Assembly: GCA_035041965.1 (NCBI GenBank)
Contig: JAPYMA010000105.1
Coordinates: 1-64,000 of the forward strand
Source of the DNA: Anisakis pegreffii
Lineage: Eukaryota > Nematoda > Chromadorea > Rhabditida > Anisakidae
Reading direction: 5' to 3'
Length of the DNA stretch: 64,000 nucleotides
The notes beneath the pieces were generated by a model. That model was not told the DNA's origin. It did not search any database and was given only the letters and a program-made list of their open reading frames with translations. The number at the start of each line of letters is the position of its first letter. Position 1 is the first letter of the stretch. Positions 36,365 to 51,300 of this stretch are shown one piece after another. Position numbers and translations under genes: made by a program.

Positions 36365-39300
36365 GTCAGTTGCCCGATCGTTCACTGTATAACAATCATT
36401 CATCATAATACAACAACGCAATATCAAATTTAATCGTTTCCGTGCGTTTGAAATTGAGTGATGATCTCGTTATCTGAGTGAAATATGTGATCTCACTGAG
36501 ATTTTTCACTATTATTGCGTTTTTGGACAATGTTGAGTTGAACATGTAGCGGTTTTAGACAGTGTTGTTGTCAGGTTGAAAAAGTGTTTGAATGTTCTAG
36601 AAGGCAGATGCAATTCAACATGTAGCGGACGGGGAGCGTGCTTGTTTGACGGCACTCGAGCACAGTGCTATTGCAATGCTGGATTTCATGGACCTGAATG
36701 TGAACTTGTCGGTTCGTTCACCAATTCATTCTCAATTTCACTCAGCAAACCATTCAATCGCTTCAATAAAACCAACAATTCTAGACTGACATACATACTT
36801 TAGTGCAATAAGATTCGCATAATTTTGCGATATGACGATGACGACTCAATGACTTCAGTTGCATTGTAAATCACTAATAGAAGGAAATTGAAGCATCCTT
36901 TCAAACCCACTCTTTGGTTATATTTTATTAGCAGGCATATGATAATTTCTTATTTGATAGATACTGCAGACAGCCGAAGAGGTAATTTTTTGCTTCAAAA
37001 TTGAAAACTCGTTTGTTGAGATGCATGATAATCATTTGCAGATAATAATGAATGCGAAGATAAACCATGTCATTGGTTGGCCCATTGTCAGAATACACTC
37101 GGATCTTATTATTGTACATGTTTCCCAGGATTCCACGGAAATGGTCATGAATGCTCAGGTGAGAGAGAGTTTATGATGAACTGAGAAAAGGGCTCATACT
37201 CAAACAGTCATCTGTATTACTTTCTTATTTGGTATTCAATTCAAACGTTCTCGATCATCAGATAGTGCGCGGAAATCTTACGAAAATATGAATGGGTCAA
37301 TGAAATTCAGGGTAATTTTCAAAAAATCTGACTGATCAATGTGAATGGTGCCTTTATGAGCGATTTTATTTCATTCAAATGAGCATCTTGAAGTTGCAAT
37401 TGTAATTGTGAATAGGAGAATTTGAGTTAATGTGCTCTGGATGAAAGACTGCGAGAAGATACTTTAATGTCGTTTTGTTCTTCACATTCACCTGCGATTA
37501 TTAATGTTTATGACTACAGACCAAGGTCTTATTTGATGAGCGCATCTTCACTTGTTATGCTATGCATTTCTACTTGAACACTACATTGATCAAGTAGTTT
37601 ATGAGTCCGTGTCAAAATCAAATAGATATATGTTATGAAGCATGCAGAAATCTTCAACCTGAATCTATTGATAATTTATTTGATGCGTCTTCTTTCAAAA
37701 GCAATCTTTACGCATGCATTTCTGACAAGTTTAGTGAAGTTTTAATGAATCTTGATCAATTAACAGTTAAGAGGGGTTATCATTGGTTTTGATATGAGCT
37801 ATCGATGTAGTCTAAGACCGCAGTGTATGTGGTTTTAATAACCTTGAGATTTATGAAATTGTCACTGAATTTATTCATCTCTGACTGTCTCCAGTGCGTT
37901 ACATGTTACAATAGATACTAATTGCTTCAAAGGTGTGTGCTGAAAAAGCAACGGATAATAAATAATATACCGCGTTTGACTCAGATATTGATGAGTGTTC
38001 AAGTGGAATCGCAAAATGTCCAGAATATTCGGTTTGTGTCAACCTACCGGGAACTTATTTCTGTAACTGCACTGAAGGCTTCCAGCCACTTGGCCTACCG
38101 CTTGAACGCTGTGCTGGTGAGTTTGGTCGCTGACTGATCAGTCAAATTAACTTTAAAAGTTCATCGTGTCCTTACAAAAACAACATTCTTTTTTATGAAA
38201 ACAGAAATTCTGCTTATTAATTTGCTGGATCAAAGATGCCTTTTCGAATACAAATTGTGTAACTGATTTAGAATATTTTTCAAGAAATGACGAGATATTT
38301 TTTCATTCGAACATTTCACCTTCCTCATTATCACTTATTTGCGATGATTGTAATGGTGCAATTAGAGTTTTAATTGAGTGAATTTCGATTTTAGATATTA
38401 ACGAATGCGATCAAGGTCTGCATGATTGCACTGAACCGTTTATGTGTCAAAATGAGGTTCATTCATTTTCGCTTCTCATTTAATGTTCTCATTCATTCTT
38501 TGATGGAATTTCTGCAATTTTCTTATTGAACAGTGGGACACTTCGATGAGTGAACTTAACAATAACATCTATTTAGCAAAAAATCAAATTCCAAACTCTG
38601 TTTACGTCTCCTCCAAACAATATCACTTCATAACAGCTGCAACAAGCGATATATGAAATAAGTGATTGTGTCCTTGTACGGAGGAGAGGTACCGATGATG
38701 ATCTGATGAATTCGATCAGTGCACTTTTCTCATAACAAAAAACTGAATGTTTGTTAGGCAAATTGAAGACACAATAAGGCGCTCACAGTGAGCGGAGGAA
38801 ACGCTCTCAAGATAAACAATCGAAAAAAGTCATTACCAATTTATCATTGTCGAATTCTTCACGGAAATGCTACTTCGTCAGAAAACACATTTCATTTTCA
38901 TGTCTTCGAAAAGGCTCTACTCTTTGGTAGTATTCTAACAAAATGAAACGTCACAAAGAACAAATTTAGTTGCAACATCACTTAACACATGCCACAGTAT
39001 TTCAGAAACAATGTGATTCATAGTCGTTAAGTGAACACTACTCAGTTTATGATGAAAATATCAAATGTGATATAACTGTGACACTAGCAATCGTTATGAA
39101 TAATTAATCATGACCAATGATTTTTGATTCGAGCATTTTTTCATGCTTATTTGCAAGTGTACTTGAATTTGGAATACTAAGTGAGCAAACATATTTGTCA
39201 TAGGTCAATTGCGAGTGCACATGCTGAACAACAATTAAGAAAGAAAACAACAATTTTGTCTAACAATAAGCACTATAGAAGTGTTCATGCATCTGTAGTG

Positions 39301-42300
39301 CTGTAAACATTCTTGATGATGCAACAATACTTTTTCTCTTTTTGCACTCACTGAACGATTTCAAATTTACTCTCAGCACATAAGACTAGAATCGATCCTA
39401 AAAGCAATGTAGTATTGCAATAATAGAAAGATGAAGGCGCACACGCGAAAATGGTGCAATGTAATGAATGACAAAGAAATATTTATCTCATTCGAGGTTC
39501 ATGATGTGAAGGAATGCAATAGGAGAGTAAAATCTGTTTCAGATCGGAACTTATCGATGTGTAGAAGAGTGCAGCAAGGGTTATCGTGCAGTGAACGATT
39601 CATGTGTTGATATTGATGAGTGCATGGAAAAATCTGCCGAATGTGACAAACGAGCGAGTTGTACGAACACAATCGGTGGATATGAATGCACTTGTGAAGA
39701 AGGATTCACTGGCAATGGCCGAACATGTTCACGTAATCTTTTCGCACAATTGACAGCCAGACTCGACTGAAGATAGCTTATGCATTCAGCTTTTCTTTAA
39801 ACTGAACTGAACTGCTTCCGAGCACTGAGCCGTTCGGATGATGCGATATGATACGTCTTTTATCATAGATTAGGGATAATCGCTTATTGATGAACGATTG
39901 CAGCGCTGAACGACTGCAGTCAGCAAGAAGGTATTTGTGATCGTCATGCGTTCTGTTTGGGATCACTTCGGATGTGTATTTGTCAAGCTGGATACGTGGG
40001 TGATGGACTCAGTTGCTATGGTTAGATTCAGCCTGTGTTTTATATGTTCCTTTGCCATAATTTCTGAATCAGATCGATGAATAGACTCGTCTGATAGACT
40101 GCGCTTGAGAAATGGTTATTCTCCAAAATCATCAATGTCCTTAGAAGTGAATATCACAGGGATTAGAGACAGTTGTTCGCGCCGTGCTCAGTTATACTAA
40201 TCAGATTAGTCGGATAAAATTTTCGCTTGTGACGATATTAATTCTTTAATCCTTCATCCGCATCGAAATGGTCCAATCACATTAGCAAATACAGTCATTT
40301 CGTTGTTTGTACATGGGCATTTGACTATTTAAGCACATGAGTACTTAAAGTATCATGATGGATCTAAATTTGTTTGAATAAATCTGTTTATAATATACAA
40401 TACTGCTAGCTCTTTGTCTTCGTCGACACGCTGAAATATTTGCGGAAATTAATATGAAATTGGCACAAAAAGTAAGTATTTATGGTGAAGGAAAAGAAAT
40501 TAATAAATGAGAAGATGCAATGAGTGCTTCTAGATGTGAATGAATGTAATGCAACAGTGAATCCTTGTCATGGACAAGTTGACAGTCGTTGCGTTAATAT
40601 TGATGGTGGTTATATATGCTGTAAAGATGGCGTTGACGATGAGTTCTGCATCAAAGGTTGTTCTCATGCACTCTTTCATTCATTCTTTAAGCACATTTGA
40701 TCTGACCATGATAAAATTTCGTTCAATCAAAACAAAGCTCAAAGAACGATGAATTATCAAGATAATGCTGCCTGTAATCACGAAAAATTCACTCAACCGA
40801 ATATATGAGATGAAATGATTTATGGATCTCCATCCATTTTTCTCCCGTTCCCAAATAAGTTTCGAATGAACGAGTTTGTAAGATTTGAAATTTGAATACC
40901 TCGACCGTATCTGGAAAAAAAGAATTTAATGACAAAATTTTTGGGCTGAGCAGAGTTGATATTGGTTGCAATTACAGAAAAAGGAGCGTACTGCTCGGGA
41001 GGATGTGGTTTACATGCAATTTGCTATAATGAAACGTGTCAGTGCATGGAAGGTTTTGTTGGCGATCCACAAGACAGATGTGATGGTTGGTTGTTTTGAT
41101 TCATCAAGATTTCTTCCGAGCTCAAAAACGGCCGACAGTTCGCTTTTATGTTGATTTATTTCTACGAAAGTGTTCCGGGAGGAAGTGCAAGAGATAATTA
41201 GAACTGTGATTTCAGATATAAATGAATGCGAAAATGATAAACAATGTGCTGGGGTTGGAGAATGGTGTGTGAATAAAATAGGTGGTTACATTTGTTGTGG
41301 TCCATATTCATCCGAGGAAGAGTGCTTGATTATATCACACAGCACTCCTCTGGATGGTAATGCCACAATTCCCGAACAAGAAAGTGAATTAAATGGTCAG
41401 TTAAAAAAACGAAGTTCGCTGTTGTGACAGTCCATTTTTCAGTGAATGCTCATTTATGTTGTTCATACTGAAACGTTCTCATTTGATATGTTTGTGAAGT
41501 AATATTGGAATACTTGAATGCAGTGCACTTGTTCTCGAGAAGGACCTGCTGAAAAGGTTCTGAAAGATGTGTGTCCCAGTTACGTTTTGTTATGAAAAAA
41601 TTCTACCGGCATGTTTCTGTTTTTTGTTGCACAGATTTTTTTGCATCCTAAAGCTTTAGGAGGCCTTCATATCAAATCGTCATCGAGTGGTCAACAGGGT
41701 TCAGAAAACATCATGTCATTCCGTGGTACAAAAATTAGCCATGAGTTCATGGAAATCGCATGTGATCACGGATGTCCATTGTATTCACACTGTGAAAATG
41801 GCACATGTCATTGTAATGATGGTTTCACGGGCAGTACAAAAGAAGGATGTGTCGGTAAGCAAATCATTGGATGCATGTCTTAATGTACAGAGTTGTTGAA
41901 GCAGTGAAATAACATCACCCCTTTCGAAGTTTGATCAATTTTAAACACTTTTGGAATGAATTTTTTGTTGAGGAATGCGATTAAGTGTTGAAGTAATGAT
42001 AGATGAATGTGATTTGATGTTCAGATGTTGATGAATGCGAACAGAATCCATGTACGGAAACTGATTCATGGTGTGTCAATTTGCACGGATCATTTGAGTG
42101 TTGCACAACTCAGTCGAATGTTACGAATTGTGTTGGTCTGGTCATTGAAACTGGTTCTGGCTTAAAGTTAACCAACGACAATAAATTCATTGCAAATAAA
42201 GTTGAGCAGTCAACAAGTGAAGGTGAAGCAAAAGGTGACTGGCGGATGGAAACGATTGGAGAATGGCGCAATTTCTCCGGTGGAGCAGTTGTTATTGGTC

Positions 42301-45300
42301 GAGGTAGAATTGAGAATGGTATGTGGAACATGAGTGCTGAAGGAGCTGGAATCGGCCTAGATGCTGAGGCACTGGCCAAAGATAAAGAACAGGTCGAAGG
42401 TCTTATCAGTTGGTTGAATCGTCTGAGTGGATTTGGTCCGGATGGTGGAAAAGAAGATGCGATAACTACTAAAACGAATGTAACAGGCGAAAATAGACAG
42501 CGTATTGTGATATCGGGTGACAGACCTCCGAAAACGATGAGCTTCAAATGGAAAGGAGCAACGTCCGGTCGTGACGGAGAAGATTCTATCGTAGGACAAA
42601 CTGCTTTACATGGATTCGCTTCAGAGCAAATCAAACACGGTTTGAGCGGTAGTCAAAAAGGAGATCTTGGCGTGCAACGTACAAGTGATGGTTCTTGGAA
42701 AGGAATGAGTTACGAATGGAAAGGAGGAGAATCCGGCAATAAAGGAACTTCTGTCGCAGCAAAGAGTGGCGGTTTGAGGGAATCCGAATTTGAACAGATC
42801 AAACAGGGCTTGAACAGGTCTGGAATAGGCTCCGCTAGAGGCAGTGGACAACATATTATAGTCTCGGGTGACGGGTCCGCTAAATCGATGAGTTCGAAAT
42901 GGGACAAAGGATCGTTCACAAAAGGTGAAAGTTTCGTCACAGAAAAAAGCGACTTAGAGGGTGGGGAAATCAATCGCCAAGAGCAGTATTTGGGTGGAGG
43001 TGGAATAGGAGGTGACCACGTGTCAATTGCAATTGGTGGTTCACATGAGAAACCAGTCCTTTCAATGAACGGAACCATATCGCGTGCAAGTATTCTGAAT
43101 CAAGGGAGTTCTGTAGCATCGCATCGAGGAATGTTTGTGGATAAAGGAGTACAAACATCTGGTGAGGTTGAAAATTATGGTTCATCTAAGCTCATGAAGA
43201 AGGAAGGTGATCATATGGCGGTCGCACTTGGCGGTGTTCCTGGAGGACCGAATTTAGAAATGAGTGGAACAATAACCATTGAAGGAGGACAAATAACAGA
43301 AAGTGGTGAGAAAGGCGCAAGAAGGACTGTTCAAATAAACAGCGGTTCTCATGCAGAATCTTCTCAAGAAGCAGTTGGGAAAGTGACTGCTACGGGAACG
43401 AGAGATGAAATTGGTGAAGATGGTGTGGACATTCTCACTGTCTTTGGTGGACAGAAAAAAGAATCAGAAAATGCTGAAGTTGCGACTAACGCTGAGGACG
43501 GCAGTTCACGCGGACGGACAGATCACGTTACTGTTACGATCAACGGCCAGCGGAAAGTCCCAATCTTCCACGTGAACCGCACAACAATCAGCAAAAGTAC
43601 CAAAGGAGTTCCTGAAAAAATTGATAGCCGAAAAACAACAACGCATTTCCATGGTAAAACCAGTGGCACAGAAACAAACAGTGAATCAAATATATACACC
43701 ATCAACGGATTTAGGCATGGTGAAAGTGAGCATGTTTTATGTTTTTTTTTACCTACAGTACCTCCTAGTCTATCAAGCACACTGCATGTTGATTCACTAA
43801 AATCACGTATGAAGTATTAATGAATGGCATCTTTTGGCATATTTCTTGAATTTGCGAGTTATTGCAAAGTTTTGATTGTGTTTTTGTTAGCATGCATTTC
43901 CTTATTAAGTGGAAGATGAATACTGTTGAATGGTGACACTTTTTAGAGAAATTTTCAACGTTTCACGTAGGAAGGTTCAAAATACTGTTTCAAAGTTCTA
44001 ATTGAAATTTTGCAGCGAGCGAATCATCGCATGGTGAAGTGAGAGCCGAAAAAGGTGGTTGGCTATTGATTGGGAAAAACGGACAGCCAAAATCGCAGGC
44101 GGAAAGCTTCGAAGCAGAAACATCTACGTCGGGCGAAGGAATCAATGAAAGTCATTCACCAAAACAGATTACCGAAATGACAACCTCTGAAAGTGGATTG
44201 AGAACTGAATTGCCTTCGATTCCAGATGAAGCAGAGGGTGTTGGTGTGATTCATAAAGAAGTGGACGTTGCAATGCCAAAATCAAAATTTGTTGCATTTG
44301 CATCGAATGAGACAGAATCAACACAAAGTCCTGAAACAACCACAGCTAACGAGTCTCTAGAAACAACAGAAGTGGTTTCGAAAGGAACAAATGCATCGCC
44401 CGTTCCGGAAACAACGTTGCAAGATTCTTCGAAGACAAATGAAAAAGTTGAAGAGACAGAAGCAACCACCAAAGTAGCTGAAGAGGAAGCAGCTACATCA
44501 TCTGGTGAAGCTGAAACAACACCAGAAGAGAAGGTGTTATCAACAGCTGCAGGATACTCTAGTACCGAAGTTGAAGAGGAATCGACAACGGCGCACGGAA
44601 CATTCTCTACGACAGAAGAGAACGAGGTATCACCTACTTTGCATCATGAAATGATCACCACCGCCACACAAGAAAAATCTTCAATTAAACAGGGAGAAAT
44701 ATCCACAACCGCTGAGAGTGAAGAATATTCAACGACGGAATCAGAATTATCAACGTTAGGGTATGGTAACAAAGCAACATTCACACCACGATTAGAAAGC
44801 ACTGCGATAGTTGATGAAGACAAGCAAACCCCAGCAATTGTTGGTGAAGAAACGTTGGGAGCTGAGAAAAGAATCGAAACTACAACATTGCAAAACGAGG
44901 GAAGCAGCGTCAAAGAACAATCCGAATTGACGACATTACACGAGGAGCCAACAACGATTCTTGAAGAGAAAAAATCTACAGTGCGACCAGGTGTATCTAC
45001 AATCAGTGAGGGAGAAGAGTCAACGACCATACTGGCAGAGGAATCCACAAAATCTAAGGAAGAGCTGTCCAAAACCGTACAGCCGGAAGAGCTCACAACC
45101 GCTGAGAAAGGAAAATTGACGACCTCACCAACAAAAGCATCAGCGACAACTGCGAAGGGAGAATCAATAACTTCATCACAGGAAGTGTCTTCAAATCCCC
45201 TGGAAATCGAATCGACAACCTTGTCTGGTGAGAAATCAACCAAAGACGAGGCAAAAACGTACGGAATTCTGGAGGAAGAGACAACAACAACAAGCATCCC

Positions 45301-48300
45301 ACAATCAGTTTCTCAGACGACTGAATCAAAAGAAGAAAGTACAGTAAGTGTAACACCTGAAGTTTCAAAAGAAACAGAGAGTTCAATCCTTAAATCAGAA
45401 GCTGTAGTTGCATCCACGTCGTCCGCAGAAGGATCTGGCGAAGCTGAGGAGGACAAAATAACGTGGAAACAAGAAAAAGAATTCATTTCCACAACAGAAA
45501 AAACTGCTCTGCCTGAACTCAAAACCGAAGAAGGTAGTGGAATTGATGAACATGAAACTGAAGGAATAACGACTGAAGGTGGTTCAACTGCAACAGAAGC
45601 TCAATCTAGTGAGTCAGAAGGAGAGCTGTTACCAACTGCAGTGACAGAGGGTTCCGTAGAATCAACAAACCATCCGACTACGACGACCGAAAAGGAGGAA
45701 GAAATTGGTGGTGAGGAAAATGAAGAAACTATTACAGAGGGAAGTTTGCCTACAAATATACCTACAGAAGCGAATGAGGCATCGACAATTGGAGGAAAGG
45801 TGGAGGGAACGACGGAAAAGGAAACAGAAATCGGTGGTGAGGAAAGCGAAGAAGTGGATGGTGAGGAGGTTGCAACCACAACTACAACCTCAGCAGTGGA
45901 AGAGGGACTGACAACAGATGTGAGGTCGACGACTGCAAATGACAGTATAGAAACGTCATCAACAACCGCTTTAGAAAATACAAAAGATGAGTCAACAAAC
46001 GCACGCGATCAAAAAACATCTTCTACAGAGGTACCCTCAAATATTTCTTCAGCAATCACCACACCAAAAGAACCAACTGACGAAAATATTTATGCACCAG
46101 GACCGACAACAATCGAAGGTGAATTTAAAACCACCTTCGAACCAGAGGTTGAAGCAACATCGTCAAGAGCAAATGAAATGGATGAAGCGAGTAAATCTGA
46201 AATGCATTCTCAATCAACTACTCCAGCAACTGGTGAAGGTAAAGGAACAACGAGTGTCGGTACGGCATCTACCGAAACAGAGAGGCTCGAGTTTGAGGCA
46301 TCCTCAACAACGTTAACGGCAGAACCTGAAATTTCAGCAATCAAAGAATCACATCAGATCACCACTACAGAGATTCCAGCTAAAGCAACAACAACAGAAA
46401 CGGAAAACGAATCTGAGACTCAATCAACAACAGAAACAGAAAATGAATCCGAGACTCCAACAACAACAGAGGCAGAAAAAGAATCCGAGGCTCAAGCAAC
46501 AACAGAGGCAGAAAAAGAATCCGAGGCTCAAGCAACAACAGAGTCAGAAAAAGAATCCGAGGTTCAATCAACAACAGAGGCAGAAAAAGAATCCGAGGCT
46601 CAAGCAACAACAGAGGCAGAAAATGAATCCGAAACTCCAACAACAACAGAGGCAGAAAAAGAATCCGAGGCTCAAGCAACAACAGAGGCAGAAAATGAAT
46701 CCGAGACTCCAACAACAACAGAGGCAGAAAAAGAATCCGAGGCTCAAGCAACAACAGAGGCAGAAAAAGAATCCGAGGCTCAAGCAACAACAGAGGCAGA
46801 AAAAGAATCCGAGGCTCAAGCAACAACAGAGGCAGAAAAAGAATCCGAGGCTCAAGCAACAACAGAGGCAGAAAAAGAATCCGAGGCTCAAGCAACAACA
46901 GAGGCAGAAAAAGAATCCGAGGCTCAAGCAACAACAGAGGCAGAAAAAGAATCCGAGGCTCAAGCAACAACAGAGGCAGAAAAAGAATCCGAGGCTCAAG
47001 CAACAACAGAGGCAGAAAAAGAATCCGAGGCTCAAGCAACAACAGAGGCAGAAAAAGAATCCGAGGCTCAAGCAACAACAGAGGCAGAAAATGAATCCGA
47101 GACTCCAACAACAACAGAGGCAGAAAAAGAATCCGAGGCTCAAGCAACAACAGAGGCAGAAAATGAATCCGAGACTCCAACAACAACAGAGGCAGAAAAA
47201 GAATCCGAGGCTCAAGCAACAACAGAGGCAGAAAAAGAATCCGAGGCTCAAGCAACAACAGAGGCAGAAAAAGAATCCGAGGCTCAAGCAACAACAGAGG
47301 CAGAAAAAGAATCCGAGGCTCAAGCAACAACAGAGGCAGAAAAAGAATCCGAGGCTCAAGCAACAACAGAGGCAGAAAATGAATCCGAGACTCCAACAAC
47401 AACAGAGGCAGAAAAAGAATCCGAGGCTCAAGCAACAACAGAGGCAGAAAAAGAATCCGAGGCTCAAGCAACAACAGAGGCAGAAAAAGAATCCGAGGCT
47501 CAAGCAACAACAGAGGCAGAAAAAGAATCCGAGGCTCAAGCAACAACAGAGGCAGAAAAAGAATCCGAGGCTCAAGCAACAACAGAGGCAGAAAATGAAT
47601 CCGAGACTCCAACAACAACAGAGGCAGAAAAAGAATCCGAGGCTCAAGCAACAACAGAGGCAGAAAAAGAATCCGAGGCTCAAGCAACAACAGAGGCAGA
47701 AAAAGAATCCGAGGCTCAAGCAACAACAGAGGCAGAAAATGAATCCGAGACTCCAACAACAACAGAGGCAGAAAAAGAATCCGAGGCTCAAGCAACAACA
47801 GAGGCAGAAAATGAATCCGAGACTCCAACAACAACAGAGGCAGAAAAAGAATCCGAGGCTCAAGCAACAACAGAGGCAGAAAAAGAATCCGAGGCTCAAG
47901 CAACAACAGAGGCAGAAAAAGAATCCGAGGCTCAAGCAACAACAGAGGCAGAAAAAGAATCCGAGGCTCAAGCAACAACAGAGGCAGAAAAAGAATCCGA
48001 GGCTCAAGCAACAACAGAGGCGGAAAAAGAATCCGAGGCTCAAGCAACAACAGAGGCAGAAAAAGAATCCGAGACTCCAGCAACAACAGAGGCAGAAAAA
48101 GAATCCGAGGCTCAAGCAACAACAGAGGCAGAAAAAGAATCCGAGGCTCAAGCAACAACAGAGGCAGAAAAAGAATCCGAGGCTCAAGCAACAACAGAGG
48201 CAGAAAAAGAATCCGAGGCTCAAGCAACAACAGAGGCAGAAAAAGAATCCGAGGCTCAAGCAACAACAGAGGCAGAAAAGGAATCCGAGGCTCAAGCAAC

Positions 48301-51300
48301 AACAGAGGCAGAAAAAGAATCCGAGGCTCAAGCAACAACAGAGGCAGAAAAAGAATCCGAGGCTCAAGCAACAACAGAGGCAGAAAAAGAATCCGAGGCT
48401 CAAGCAACAACGGAAACGGAAAATGAATCCGCAGCTACTGAATCTTCGGCGGCAGCTGCTCAAAAAGAGTCCATATCAGTCACAACAGTAGCTTCTAAAG
48501 AAACCACGACTGAAGAGATGGAGATAGCTGAAAATACTTCTACAACCTTGTCGCATGTGTACCATTCTGGTGATCAAGGGAAAAAGATCGAGGAGGAGGC
48601 TCCGGATAGTCGTAGGCATCCAGTAAAAGTTGTTGAGTCGTCGGAAAGCACATCTGCTGCTGGAACAACAGGATCTCCAGTAACGACTGTTGAACCGGTG
48701 ACTCTCACCAGTGGGCCTTCCAACGAAACCTTGATCAAAACAAAGATACCTGATGATTTGCGAAATAACGCACCGAAATATGTTCCAGATAGTAGTGGCA
48801 TCGTTGAAGAATCCGAAAAAGAGTCTACGACTCAATCATTCGAACTTTCTAGTGTTTCCGAATCTGAAAGAATTGGAGAAACTGGTCTTGAGATAATCTG
48901 GACCAGTCCATCCACAATATCTGAAGATACTTCAACGACAGTACCTCTGCTAAGGGAAACTGGAGAAATTGAGCATCCTGATGTAGTAAATGAAGAGGGT
49001 TCTGGGGAAGAAACATCCACTCTAGAAACAACTCTATCGACACTTGCTGAAAAACAAGTGACAACGAAAGGAACATCACTAGAGACAGCACCAACAATAT
49101 CAACGAGCTACACGGAGCCTAAAGAGGAGCTTGGTGTAGAATCGAAACAAATGGAGAAAACTGTTGAAACAAGTACTTCATCTGCAACAACAACGTCGTA
49201 TCTTTCAACGAGAGCACCCAGTTCTGAGACGACTGAGAGTGAAGCAGAAACTGAAGGCGCAGTAACTGCATCAAATGGCTTCATAGCAAAAACGGTGCCT
49301 GCGATTGTTGGAATCAACGAAACCAAAGAAGGTGGTGGAGGAGCTATACACATATTTAAAGAATCTACGAATGCTACAGATGTAAATTCAAAAGAGGAAA
49401 CAAGTGCTGAAGATCACTCTGGTAAATTCACATCAACTTCGATGGAGACAATTACTGATGAAGAGGTTAGCGGTGTAACTGAGATATCCACTAATAATGT
49501 GAAAGCTGATCATACACTGAACGCAGGAGCAAGTGCTTCTCGTCCTACTGAGAGTGTAGGAACAGCACAGTCTACTAGTACTGTAGAATCTGCAACATCT
49601 ACTGTTGAGAATGAAGGTAAAGAAACTGAAAAATCGAAAGAAGAGGAGACAACGGAACCATTCGTTCCTGAGACATCTTCTACAAGTGCTGGCTTGACTG
49701 AAAAAGTTGAAACCTTTGAAGGCATTAGCTCAACAACTTCAGAGTCCTTACAAACAACATTTGAGAGTACAGCGCCTGAAGCGAAAGTGACTGGAGAGCA
49801 TAAAATTGACCGAACGACACCCTCACAAGAAATCATGTCATGGGAGACTTCTGAACCAACTCCAAAAGAAACATCAACCAGGGGTTACGAAGAACCAGCA
49901 GACAGTGAAACAACCGAACTAAGTGAATCTTCTAGCACGAGCACAGTTAAAGAGATCCCGTCAGTAACCACCTCAGAATCTATAATTACTGCAGAGGATG
50001 CCAAAACGGAGACATCTACTGAACGGGAAACATCTACTGAAGGTTCATCGTTGGGAACAACGAGTTTTGGAAGTGAAGAGCTGTTCTCGTATCAGACAAC
50101 TGGAACGAGCAAAACGTTAACCTCTACAGCGGAATCTGCACAATCTTCTTCATTTTCAGCTAGCACTTCCGAACAAACGGTTACGACAGTTCGAAGTTCT
50201 GCTGAAGCTTCCACCATGAGCCAGCAATTTATGACTACGGGAAAATCAACTGAACAGTCGGTCTCAACTGAACAACCCACAACTTTTGAAGAGCGTATAG
50301 TTGAGGAAGGAGAATCCAAACATGAAGGGATTTCTACTCAAGAGCAGTCTACACAAACTACTGAGAACGATCTTGAAACACCACCGACCGTTGAGCATTT
50401 GACATCTACCGAATCGATCACATCTCGCGAAACAAGTCAGTCAACACAACCTCCAGAATCTTCCAGCATCGTCATTCCTGGAGAAGTAGCCCAACCATCA
50501 GGCTATGAATTTCCGGGTGTTTCAGAAGGCGAACAAGCCTCTTCAACAGCTCAAACGACGGAGGAGGGTGAGCCAAGGGAGAAAATTGCCGGAAAAAGTA
50601 CAACGCCACTGGTCCGAATAGAGTCGGGCGAAGAGGGAGAAAGTGTTCCTAGAGAAGAATCATTATCATACGGAAACGTTCCTCCTCAGGAATCGTCAAC
50701 AATGAAAAGTACCGTTGCATATTCCACTACGTTGCATTCTGTCTCAGTCTCTACAGAATCTACTGAGAAAGAAACCGATGAGGATGAGCAATATTCAACA
50801 ACTGAAGTATCTGGAAGTACGGCATCCGAAGTGACTAAGGAAGCTGCATCGATTGTTGCTGCGATAAGCTCGACCGAACCGTCTTCGACAACTCTACAGT
50901 TGATATCCACTTCTGAGGAGCATGAAGAAACTACATTTTCTATGGCTCATCCTTCTGAAGCAGAATTGACCACTGCAATATCTACTGAGGCGACAACAAA
51001 ATTGGAAAGTGAACCAACCGTGGAAGTGACAACGAGTTCAGACGAAATTATGCTCAGGACAACTGCTCAAGTACGTCTTAAACTTGACATTTTTGAGTCG
51101 TTACTCAAGATTAATGAAATATCTCGAATTTTCAATTATTTAATTCCTTCAATTCCATTGTGAATCGGTAAATGAGGAACATAATTACAGGACACTGTTC
51201 CACCAAAGACTGCTGAATTACCAGAAGAATGGATGACTACAAAGGATACGTTCAGTCTTAAGATGACCACTGAAGGAGCACCAACCAATCGCTCATTGAA

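Noticed and set aside
37601..37792. Cys-containing plus-strand open frame in an fbn-1 intron
   Set aside because: Cysteine spacing does not fit an EGF module, and neighbouring exons 3 and 4 join in phase without it.
42110..43185. Minus-strand open frames over exon 12
   Set aside because: Mirror of a low-stop coding exon; the plus frame has an EGF module and splice borders.
44644..45879. Ser/Val-rich minus-strand frames over exon 13
   Set aside because: Complement of Thr/Glu/Ser codons; composition shadow.
46380..48491. Very long open frames of 630-680 codons in the second plus frame and on the minus strand (Gln/Lys-rich, Leu/Pro-rich and Cys/Phe-rich)
   Set aside because: They are shadows: a 36-bp repeat lacking stops in one copy lacks them in all. 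Only the frame of exon 13 continues into flanking coding sequence and matching splice sites.
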